Below the pieces are notes generated by a model, which saw only the letters and a program-made list of their open reading frames with translations, made no database searches and was not told the DNA's origin. Shown one piece after another: positions 39,704 to 50,300 of a stretch of 64,000 bases of DNA. How positions within the stretch are numbered: position 1 is the first letter of the stretch; every line of letters starts with the position of its first letter. Made by a program: the position numbers and the translations under genes. This DNA is from Aplysia californica. Taxonomy: Eukaryota > Mollusca > Gastropoda > Aplysiida > Aplysiidae. The DNA lies in NCBI RefSeq assembly GCF_000002075.1, contig NW_004798104.1:204356-268355 (forward strand), written 5' to 3'.

Positions 39704-40609
39704 TCTTCACTTCTTCCGTTGATCTACAATCTAGATCTAGATCTAGATCTAGGGAACACAACAGTAAATCCAATTGAAATAGTAATATAGTAATCCTTGA
39801 ACGAATCAAAGGCACGTGTTGACTAGATCTACGTTTCTTCTTGACTGTCTTTGTAATCTGTAATTTAATCTAGATCTAGATAGATCTATGACGTTCGTAT
39901 CGCGGTGGGAGAGATGGCTTTGCCTAATCAGAACAATGACTGCGCTTGCGCAGAAGAATTCTCTAGCCCGGGTGCATAAAATTCACAACCGGAAATCCGC
40001 CGGTGGACTCTTCGTACTCGAGTCGTATCACATTTTTTCGCTCTTGACAACGGGCCGGACTTAAATTCTCGGCCGACCGGAGAATTTACCGGAGGATCGG
40101 GCGCTAAAAACCGGAGGCCCCGGAAAATCGCTAAAAACCCGGATTTCCGGTTTTAACCGGAAAAAGGGCATCCCTGGGTTACGCAACGTTTTTTTGCGCC
40201 CAATTTATATTTATAATAAAATCGTCTATCACAATGCAGGGGGTTACTGACTTGTCCGTTACAGCTAAAAAAAAAGTATCGCACTTGACTTCACCAAATT
40301 TTTAAGGAAACAAAACAAGTGGGTCAACTGTTGGCTTGCTGCTTCCCGTAGCTTATGACACAAAAACACTGGATATATTGACCGATAAAGCGCATCCCAT
40401 AAATACTCTGGATTAGGCCACTGGTGTGTCCAGTTAATACACGGGAATAGCCTCAAGTGAGTTAATGCGGGGGCAAGGGTTCTCCACAAACACTTCTGCC
40501 TACCCAGTCCTGGATGAGTCTTTGCATGTTCCAACGGCTCTTGAGATGTCTACTAAATTGTTTTTGCACTTTGTACTCGAGAGACTGACAGTTGTCATAA
40601 GTCTTGTAA

Positions 40610-40718
40610 CTTGTAAGTATGTGCTGAGAGAGACTGAGGTGGCTTTTTACTGCGTGGTCTGGTTAGACAGCCAAGGAGGGAGAAAGACTGAGGGTGTCTC
40701 TTTACTGTGTAGACTGTT

Positions 40719-40749
<31 letters not shown>

Positions 40750-41060
40750 TGAGTGAGAGAGAGAGAGAGATGGTGCTGAGAGAGACAGTGGGAAGCCGTT
40801 TACCATGTAAATTGTGCTGAGAGAGACTGAGGGTATTTCTTTATTGTATATATTGTGTGCTGAGCTGAGAGACTGAGGGTATTTCTTTACTGTATATATT
40901 ATGTGCTGAGCTGAGAGACTGAAGGTATTTCTTTACTGTATATATTGTGTGCTGAGCTGAGAGACTGAAGGTAGCCATTTACTGTGTAGACTGTTCTGAG
41001 AGTGAGGAGGAGGCTAAGGGTAGCTGTTTACTGTGTATATGTGCTGAAAGAGAGAGAGAG
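40610..41060 (+). repeat. About 46-bp minisatellite with GA tracts
   Basis: Iterated gtgctgagctgagagactga with ttactgtatatatt. Units are variable at the ends and regular at 40855-40975. GA runs at 40725-40770. Right beside the TTAA element. Confidence 0.8.
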
Positions 41061-41431
41061 AGAGTAGCCCTTACCAGGTACCTTCGATGTGCTAGTGTGT
41101 GCATGAGAAAGTTCACAACATACGTGCTACAGGTGAGAAATCACTGGCTTTGTGTCATGATTTTCTGTCAATACTTGATTATCATGAATTATTCAAGTAG
41201 TAATTCAAATCAAATTGCAAGTGTACAGGATATTTATCTGTTGAAAATAAATACAATGAATGAGCAAACTCATTGTTATGAACTATGTTGCCAGTGGCAA
41301 GGGTCCATGTGTTTCTATCTATCGAGTGATTTTGTAATGACACATAGGCCTACACATTTTTTCCTATTTACTCAGCCCCAAGTTTTTTAACCACACAGTA
41401 GGGCCTACCTAAGCTCTGAGTTTTGAGGTGC

Positions 41432-42248
41432 AGTAGTCTCCACCTAAACGCACAATGCTGGGGAAGGCCCCTTAGTCACACTTAGTGTGTGTTTATACAG
41501 AGCATGCGTTTACATGAACCTGTGTAAAGGGAGGAAGGAATGCAATCATCTTATTTCCTTGATATCTTAATTACCTGCCTTGGAAATTGGAGGGTGGGGG
41601 GTCATTTTGGCTGATGATAATATGACGACACATAACTGTCTGTGAAGGATTCCCAGACTGCGGTTATGAATTATGAATTCAAAGGCGTTGAATGGGTTGG
41701 TTCAAGTTCGAGCGCAGCTGATTACTAATCCGCAACAAAGAGGCCTATCCAGCGTTTTACAGCATTCACGCGTGTTGTGCATCATAGGCCTAACTAAACA
41801 TTATGTATGCAGTCGCTCAAACACCAGTCAGAAACAGTCTCTCAAAGATGCATTTTGAGTGGCCATCCAATCAAAAGACATTTCAGACCCCCCCCCCCCC
41901 CCCCCCCCCAATCGCTCAACCAGTCCTCCTAGACCAATGTGGCCGTGGAAAGTTATTGGGCGTGGGAACTCTGTCCATCACTCTCTTTGTTTTGTGTGAG
42001 GAGGGCCAGTCTCACCAAATAGGTATCTACAGGTATCTGGTTGTCTAGGCTTGTGCAAGTGCTAGCTGTGTAGGCTGCTGCGAAAATTTCCCCTTGTCAA
42101 GCTTTACCTGTTGGCGTGTTTCACGGATCGAAGCGTGCGTTTAGAAGTGATCGTGCGTTTGTACGTCTATAGTAAAAACCTCATATGAAGAAAGCATGCG
42201 TTTGAGCGGAGCGTGCTTTTACTATTTAGACGGAGACTACCATACTGT
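41432..42248 (-). mobile_element. Pogo-type repeat P8, copy 2
   Basis: Inverse of 28160-29977 without the nested P2. cagtagtctccacctaaacg at the left; gcatgcgtttgagcggagcg and gacggagactac at the right. A poly-C run (41887-41910) lies inside. Confidence 0.75.
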
Positions 42249-42307
42249 ACATATATGTATTAAAATTTAATTTAATGCCCAAATCAGTGTAGCTTAGCTG
42301 CAGTGAT

Positions 42308-43512
42308 CAGGAATGCCAAATCTCCCGTTTTTCCATTTGTTGGAATTTTTCCTGTCTCCAAGAAGGCCACTAACATAAGGCCCTTCTTCTCAAGACAGAA
42401 ATAATAATACAGTAGTCTCCGCCTAAGATCCCGCCGCTTATGATCCCGGTTCGCTTAAGATCCCGTTGTTTTAGGAAAACAGAATTTTTACTATACAAAA
42501 GTCACCCCTAAGATCCCGCTCTGATGGTCTACATTCGGCTAAGATCCCGCATTTCAGATCATAATTTGCTAAACAAAAGCCGGGGCGGGCACAGCCGATC
42601 AACCTAGAGTGAAAAGTTGAGATCAATAAACTGTCCGTCGCGTCAAAGATCAGCCACTATCGTGAATGTGATCACATACACGTTGTAAAACTCGATGAAG
42701 CGATACAATATTTGCCCCAGACGGGATCACACCGAGGTGTGAACTGACCAACGCGTTTGTTTTCCCCACGCATCGCACTCACACCTGAACTCGCCACCTA
42801 AACTTGCATCACTCGCTGGGTGGGTAGGGCCTACACATTCGCTCCAGGCAGGATCACATCGAACCGTGATCTCTTCCTAGACCATTGCAGCAGTTGTCTC
42901 TACTCCCGAATTTTCGAGACAGACTGAATTTTAATTGGTGGGTTCACAACGTAATTGTGTGTAACGACAAAGGCGGTTTGGAAGGGGGGGGGAGAGATGG
43001 ACAGCTATAAATTTTGACAGGTAAAGAGGAGGGGCAACTGGATAAGCGTAGATCTTGAGACTCATGATAGATTAATAAGTGAAAATGGCATGCCACATCC
43101 CACTATGCACTGGGATAGGTCATCAAGGTTAACCACTCTTTGCTCGCCATGCGTCATAAACCCACCAAGCGGTCACGTCAGTTCATTGTAGAGTGGAGGG
43201 AGACCATTTTACCGATTGTGAGCCTTAACATGGGTCACCATAGATTCTTCCCTGGGTTCATCGGTTAAGATCCCGGTTCGCCTAAGATCCCGCATTTCCT
43301 TGCTCCCAAGCACCGGGATCTTAGGCGGAGACTACTGTATTGGAATTGATGCAACAAAGGCCCCATACACTTGTAATGGAAAGAGGAGAGGTAAGACAGT
43401 AAGAGAGATTTTTTTGTTTGTCATTTAAAAACTTTACACTTCGTTGTAGGTGAGATGTGATGCTCCGCTCATTTTCAGTTTTAAAAAAAAAAAAATCATT
43501 TTTAGCATCCCC
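42308..43512. mobile_element. Second copy of the 279-bp MITE, split by a TA-flanked element
   Basis: Left part 42308-42409 and right part 43338-43512 match 21917-22195 in order (aaggccactaacataaggcc, gtgagatgtgatgctcc). Flanks agtgat and agtaat agree at 5 of 6 bases. A 928-bp pogo-type element has inserted in the middle. Confidence 0.8.
42410..43337. mobile_element. TA-flanked pogo-type repeat P5, 928 bp
   Basis: cagtagtctccgcctaagat and its complement, TA both sides. taagatcccg or a close variant appears about five times in the left 150 bp and three times at the right. Inserted in the second MITE copy. Confidence 0.9.
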
Positions 43513-44068
43513 AGTAATGTAGTTTCTGCGTCTCTTTTTCAAGCTAATATTAAATAATTGCACAAGATCTTGATTCACACTATTTAACAATTTGACAAGC
43601 CAGTATCATAAATTGTTGGGTTTTTTTACTTTTGTCTAGGCAAAATTTTTAAAAAAATGTAGATCTATGCCTTCACTCTGAGTCTGACCCTCATTCTCAG
43701 CAGCACTTGAGTTTTAAAAAACACCACCGTCAGCACGTACAAATTTTTGACCTTCATTATCTCAGTGGAGACTGGGCCTTTTTCAGGTCTACATACGCTG
43801 AAGACTGGTGTTTTTGGGGGTATTTCATTTTCAAACAACATCCTTCCCAAAGACATACAACCACCATTTTTACACAAGCACATCTAAACATGCCCATTAT
43901 GACACAAAAAAACCCCTGAAAGGCAATATCATTTATAGTTTTTTAGAAATGATTTTCTGTAAATGTGCTAAAATTTGTTGCTCGCCACAATTTTTGACGA
44001 AATGTTTTAATTAAGTTAAAAAAAAACCAACAAAACCTCCCAAAATCTAATCTTGCGTGTGTCTTTTA

Positions 44069-44845
44069 CAGTGGGTGTCGCATTCAACGAGGTTGCCGGG
44101 ACTGGCTTGTTGTGCTCGTTGGATCCGACCTCTCGTTGAATGTAACTAAGGCTAAACAAAAGAAAGGAGACACGTTACTATATACACGATGTACCAGAAC
44201 CAGTAATTAAAATAGTTGTTCCCCCTGATGACAAAGTTCTCAAACAACATCAGTGTTCGCGTGTTTAAGCTGTGTTCTGACCGTCATTTCTACATTTTAA
44301 AATTATTTTTTTTGCGGGAACTCTTCTCGCGTGGAAGCATATCCTCTCACATCTAGGCCTAGATCTAGATATCTACATAAAGTAAAGGCGGGAGCTGGGA
44401 TTTTCTGATCAGAGGAATAAAAGAAAATTGAAAAAAAAAATGGTCTCGATCTCGGCCTACCCATCCAGAGTTCATCCAGTTTCACACAGCCTGCATCGTG
44501 TTCCCATCCACCCCCTCCCATCCCTACCCTAGGGCAGCCAACTCTCACCCGTCCTCTTGGCTTTGGGGCCCATATTACGAGACACACTAGATCTAGCAAT
44601 ACAATGTGTTAGGAATCGATGATGGGCCTTGTGCTCCAAGTCAGAAGGAGAGAAAGGAGAAAAATTCTTCGCTTTTGGGGCCGTTAATTGCTGTTTATTT
44701 AGTTATCGCGACCTCGTTGAAAGCGACTTCGGCCTGTTTGCAACCTCATTGGAGCTGACGTTCATTTAAATATATAGAGAGGGAAAAATCGGGGATTAAG
44801 GATTGCCTCATAGGAGCCGACTTCTTGTTGAATGCGACACCGACT
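44069..44845. mobile_element. TA-flanked pogo-type repeat P6, 777 bp
   Basis: cagtgggtgtcgcattcaac at the left, gttgaatgcgacaccgactg at the right, TA both sides. Iterated ttgaatg/cgttgaa words near both ends. No ORF. Confidence 0.85.
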
Positions 44846-45137
44846 GTATTGTGTTTTGAGTTTCAAAATTAATAAAAAAGTCCAAACTCATGAATAGGCA
44901 GGTAATCGATATGGTAATCCTTACGTATTAGCTGTCTAATCCACTTCAGAGTGAAAAAAAACGCGGACTCCAGACAAAGCGGAATGTTTAGATCTAGAAC
45001 ATACGCTATCAGAATCGGTGCTTTGATGCTCATTTACATTGAAATCAGGATCCCCCATGGTCTAAAATATCATAATCAGAATTTTCTAAACTGCCAAAAT
45101 CGTGCAAACACTTGAAAAATGTTTGCTTTTCGCTACT

Positions 45138-45295
45138 AAGTGGGTGGTTGGCGGGTGCTCTGGTGTGGTTTGCTCCTTCATTCCTATCAAAGATCTATCG
45201 TCCTGATCTCTCTTCCTTCTTTTTTCGTGTTTGTTACTCTCTTGTAACACCTAATCTTCGACCTTATAGTGTGCCGTAAAACTTACTAAAACTAA
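45138..45295 (+). mobile_element. SINE S2 copy
   Basis: gtgggtggttggcgggtgct to gtgccgtaaaacttactaaa, with small losses in the tail. Confidence 0.75.
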
Positions 45296-46208
45296 AAGTG
45301 CTGCCATCGTACTAAGTGTTGCAAGAACAGACACCAGTCAGAGAAACGAAAGTAGGGCCTCGGTGAGACTAACTTTCCTTTCGGGTCAATGACTCAAAAA
45401 GTTTCCAGCCAATTCCGGTGAAACTTCGCACTAAACGAAACGAAGGTCGGCTGCACGGCAAGAGACGGTTCACGCAGCGTTTGTGCGCATACTTTGCCGA
45501 ATAGAAAATGCCAAACTTGTGCTCGCAGGGGGTGCGTGAACTCCCTCTCGGGGAAATATTGGCGCTCGCAAATGTTGCGCGAACCGTCTCCAGTGAGTTA
45601 AACACATTCAGTTCAGTACTGGTACAGCATGTATGAAAACTATTATCTTCCATCCTTCTGAATAAAGCAGAGAAACTAAAATACATTATTTTGAAGCAGA
45701 CAGGCACCTTTTATTCACATAATATTATGGCTCTTTCATTCATTCAACTTCATGGAAGTCACACAGTAAGTGCTGATGACATGACATTAACAAACTCCTT
45801 ACACAAGATTTCCCATTTGCTCAGACCAGGGCTGCCAAGTTGGGAAAAATGACTCGAGGAACACATCGGACTTCGCAAGGCTACATAACTTATAAGATTC
45901 CCCCGCCCCATAAACTCAACATTTTTCCTCGCCCAGTTCCTGCATGGCTTGACCTGTGTGAACAAAAGCGGAGCTCTTGAGAAAAATTGTTCCAGGTGCA
46001 ATGTTGAGCTTCGTGCGGGACCGGTGGCCAAAATGCGGGACTGTCCCGTGCAACGCAGGACACTTGGCAGCCCTGCTCAGACCATTCATTCCACGGTGCA
46101 CCTTTCAATTTTCACATACTATTGTCACTGCGTTAACAAAATTGCAAAACTCAGAGCTGTTCCAAAATGCAACTAGATCTAGCGTTTTACTTTTTATTTT
46201 TGGCACTA

Positions 46209-46849
46209 CAGTCGAGTACGCTTGTAGCGATATCGTTGGGGGACCAGAAAAAAGATCGCTACCGGTACATCCGAAGTTCACAACAGTCGCTGGAAGAAAA
46301 ATTCAAGGGAAATAATCCCAGCACACAGGTCAGTGACACACACCACACGCACAGTGCATTGACTCAGGCAAGTAGGGATGCTACGCGAAGTGAGAGAGAG
46401 GCAGGGCCAACCGTGTTCGCTTCCTTCGGCGCTAAGCCACAGTGCCAACACATCGTAGTTGTCTCTCATGGCCATGTCGCTAGGCGAAGTGAGAGGGAGG
46501 CAGTATCATGTTCGCTAATGCGTTTATCATGTAAGGTAATCAATAGTATCATGTGGGATGTCTGATGCCTCGTACTGTTGTGTGAATGTGCGTAACGTTA
46601 CAAAACATCATCACGTTCATCAAAGCTAACCACGGGGGAAACACCTTTAAAACCGTTATATTTTTACTATAAAATATATGGGCCAGGGATAAGATTACGC
46701 ATCACTACAGCCGTCACGACGGATGTAGTGAATTCAGTACAACCGTTTCAATTTTATTGAGTTTGTGTTGCATCGGTGCCCGTACCATGGAAAAAATCGC
46801 TACGTCCAAAGATCTTTACAACCGACCTCGCTACAAGTGGAGCGGACTG
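46209..46849. mobile_element. TA-flanked pogo-type repeat P7, 641 bp
   Basis: cagtcgagtacgcttgtagc at the left, ctacaagtggagcggactg at the right, TA both sides. Non-coding. Confidence 0.8.
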
Positions 46850-47307
46850 TATATCTTTTGGTAAAACCAAAACAAAAATGCGCCGGCAGTCACAAGATAA
46901 ACGTGTAAGACAAGTTTTACCATTATTACATGATAAATAGTCTAGTTGTTTTTTTCATTTGTCTCAAACGGAGTAAAAATAAGAAGTGCTATTCTATTAG
47001 CGAAGTGACAATGTGTATACAAACTGTCAGCAACATCGCTGTATGTCTATAACGAACATAACATGATGAGCGACAGGGTAATAATATACACATGTGAAAG
47101 TGAAACTATAACAAAAAAGTCCACTTTGGCAAAAAAAAAACACACCAGCTACAGTCAACAGCACAAATCACTCGCTCCAAACTGCTTCTTCTCATTCTCA
47201 TGCAGAAATTATTCATGATAAAACGATGGGGCTATGTACAGTGACAGGAGAAAATGGTATGACAACCCTAACATGTTCCCTGACGTTCCATGTGAGGTGG
47301 AGAAAGA

Positions 47308-47382
47308 TCAAGTAGCGGCCTGAGTGGTTGGTGGTTTGACTTCTTTCGTCTCTTTAGCCGCTTGGGTCTTCTCGGCCTGTTC
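47308..47382 (-). CDS. MED31: MED31 last coding exon
   Basis: Acceptor tctctccag, then 24 codons rich in Glu, Lys, Thr and Pro (EQAEKTQAAKETKEVK) and TGA. Human MED31 likewise ends in a low-complexity tail after LQQALAEQ. Phase 0 fits exon 4. Because the sequence is simple, support comes mainly from frame and splice site. Confidence 0.85.
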   Translation of the reverse strand, partial: EQAEKTQAAKETKEVKPPTTQAAT

Positions 47383-50300
47383 CTGGAGAGATGAGAGTCA
47401 GAGGGCAAAATACATAGTGTAACACAAATTGCCCGAATTCGTCGGGACTGGTCTCGGTAGTTCGAGGGATATGTGAACAGTGTTAAGGCATCCGCTGTAT
47501 CGTTTACTTTTAGCAGAGGTTTTACTGCACTCGCAACTGCATAATGTCCTATATATGAGCACCAGAAGATTAGAGGTGTTACAAGAGAGAGAGTACCGGT
47601 ATCAAAAATAAAAAAGAAGAAGGGGAGATAAGGACGATAGATTTTTAATGAGTCAGAGAATCAAGGGAAGGAACAAAGACTGAGTCGGATCAGAGATTTT
47701 TCTTTTTCCGGCCATTGTCCTAGATCAGGTATGATAGATCTATGCCTATTGACTTGAAATTTGAGAGAATCTGAAATTGACAGATTGAGAATGAGAAATG
47801 CGATGAACAACGCTTTCGAGTTCGATAGGTATTGAGCCTACCGGTACCAAGACAGTTTGATTGCATGGGTCAGTGTGAGCGGTCTTCTGCACTAAGGGGC
47901 TGTTCAAATATAACCTTACACCTGGAGGGGGGGGGGGGTGTCTTTGGCTCCTGTAAGAAAAGTGTAAGAGGGGGGGGGGGGTCTTGAACCAATGTAATAT
48001 TACACTTTTGTGAGGTGAAAAAATAAGGGGGAAAAAAGGGTGGCCTTGGTCAAGAAAGGCTGCATGGTGTGCAGAGGCCACAAGGAATGTTGGAAATATT
48101 TTCCAAGTATTGCAGCATTGAAGAGGCACATGGCTTTACACAGGAAGAAATGGAGGTGGAGGAAAAAGAGGAGACAGACCAGGATGTTGCAACAGGACCC
48201 ATGTATTTGGAAGACAGTTCTGCAGATGCCCCTGTTTAAAAACAATATTTGTGACGACATAATGATGAACACTGCCTTTGTAGATGATAAGTAATTTCAC
48301 TTTTTGTTTTAAGCATAATGATCAGTATGGTAATAACAGATACTGTGGAATCCTAATAAAGTCAACTTTTGCTTACAGTCAACACCTCACTGTGGTCCCG
48401 TTTCTTACCTTCTTTGTTTAAGTAATTGTGTTTCTGATACATGTACGGTCAACCGCTTGAGTGTTAACCTTGCGTAAAGTAAACTATTTGGGGCTAAATC
48501 CCAAGATGAATTCATTTAAGAAGAGATATTTAGGTCCTGAGCTAGTGGTGTACACACCTTCAATTACTTTGTTCATTCATTATCTCTTGTATTGGTGACA
48601 ACTTCAGAATTATACTCACTGAAATTGAGCTAACATCTTGTTACCAGGTACTTTGTAATTTTGTAGCTGTCATCTTCAATTTTCAATGGCGAGTAGTACA
48701 TAAAGTCAGTACTTTTTTTCGGTCCCGAATTTCACTGTAATTTGAGTTATTTGTAATTAAGGCGCTTTTTAAATTGACTTGAGTCTCAATTTTTTCCTGA
48801 TTAGTAAGAAAGAGTGTATGCAATATCTTGCTTGAATGGTCTGCCCTGTTATTTTTTTTAGTAAATGTAGAACTGCATATTATTTATGTGCATACGTATG
48901 ATATCTGTGTATGTGTTCCACGCAATTTACTGACCTTAGGATTGCGCTGCACGTTTTAACGGTCGTATAATTGCGTGGCAATCTTAAGATTGTGGGGCAA
49001 TTTTAAGATTGCGCTGCACGTTTTAACGATTATATAATTGTATCATTTTTGCGAGATCTTCAGTTTCATATTTAATTTTAATTTTCATATTTTAGCACTT
49101 TTTAAAATATACGTGAATGTTCCTTGATGTGAGTAAAAGAATAAAAATGGAAGTGAGTTATACGATCGTTAAAATATGCAGTCCAATCTTAAGATTGCCG
49201 CGCAATTATACAATCGTTAACATGCCGATCTGTAAATTGCGTGGAACATGCATGTTCTTCATGAATATTATGTAAAGCGCATGGAACAATGATTGTAACA
49301 TGAATTTGTGCGATATAAATGTCATATTATTAGTACCATATTATAAGCGAACAATGTCATATTACGGGGGGACGCAAATGTAAGAAAAGTGAAGGGAGGG
49401 GGGGGGTCAAAAAGTCCCCAAAAAGGCGTACGATTATAATTGAACAGCCCCTAATCGAAAAGTGCCTTTTCAAAACATTTGACAAGATAAGCATTATATC
49501 GCAACAGTAATCAACAACGCCTTGCTAGGGCTGGGACGTAGAGGGCACGCATGTCGAGCAGTGCACAAAAAATATTTTATATTAGTTTTTATTTTCACTA
49601 TCATAATTATTTTGTCTGAAATGCTCCTCAAAGGATCTCTACGGCGGCGTAATTAGTTTGACTATTCCGTGTTTGTGTTCGAGCACCGCCTAATTTTCTT
49701 ACAAAGAAAAAGAAGAAAAAAAAACAACAACCCGCGGCTGCAGGCACAGTTCGACTGATTTCGAGTAATCTGTGTTCGACCTATCCAGTTCAAACTGTAT
49801 GTATGTTTGATATGTTCTCAATTTCAATTTTTTAGTTTAGTTTTCGTAGAGGTTTTACGGCGATCGAAACTGCATAAAGTCATATGAGCGCCAAGGGGTG
49901 GATGTCAACAGAGAAGTCCTTACAGGGAATCAAGACTTACTCTGCTCACCTCTCTAGCTTCAACAGCACAAAGTCTGCTTCGACTATCAAGGCACCCTAG
50001 AAATAGCAGGTCACAAGAGTGTGACAAAGATACAAAAGAAGTAGAGGAATGACAATAGTAAGTAAGGATTAGGAAAGAAAAAGCAGCAGTTCCCTGTTGC
50101 AGATCAGGCACAGTTATGAGAGTGACATGATGAATCAGCCCATTTACAATTCTACGGTGCATGAACGAGAAATGTCCCCCCTTTGGGAATGGCCTAAAGA
50201 CTTCAGTTAGTGGCACCGCCCCGTGGGGGTGGGGAGTTCAATTTTTTAAAATTATGGTGAATAAAAGAGTACATTTTGTGCGAGACACTTAGTTTAGTTA

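Larger units (their letters stand above)
37052..40176 (-). mobile_element. DNA transposon, hAT-like or IS3EU-like, 3125 bp, 6-bp target duplication
   Basis: The ends are inverted repeats cagggatgcc (37052) and ggcatccctg (40167-40176), flanked by identical ggttac at 37046-37051 and 40177-40182. Read on the - strand it carries a BED-like zinc-finger ORF (39002-39703) and then a 608-codon ORF (37240-39066). It sits inside a TTAA-flanked element. Outside the ORFs the ends hold short GC-rich repeats of the type ccggttttaaccgg and an AGATCT-rich run at 39730-39745. The C-terminal protein motif looks hAT-like, but a 6-bp duplication is not the canonical 8 bp of hAT, so the superfamily is left open. 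Confidence 0.85.
36839..40465. mobile_element. TTAA-flanked (piggyBac-type) MITE split by the 3.1-kb transposon
   Basis: ttaactcacttgagcctgag at 36839, ctcaagtgagttaa ending at 40465: a 10-bp perfect inverted repeat CTCACTTGAG with TTAA. Removing the nested element (37052-40176 plus one 6-bp duplication) leaves 496 bp. Non-coding. Confidence 0.8.

Noticed and set aside
48040-48294. A host zinc-finger gene
   Set aside because: Lies inside a TAA-flanked mobile element, lacks a full C2H2 set and is short.
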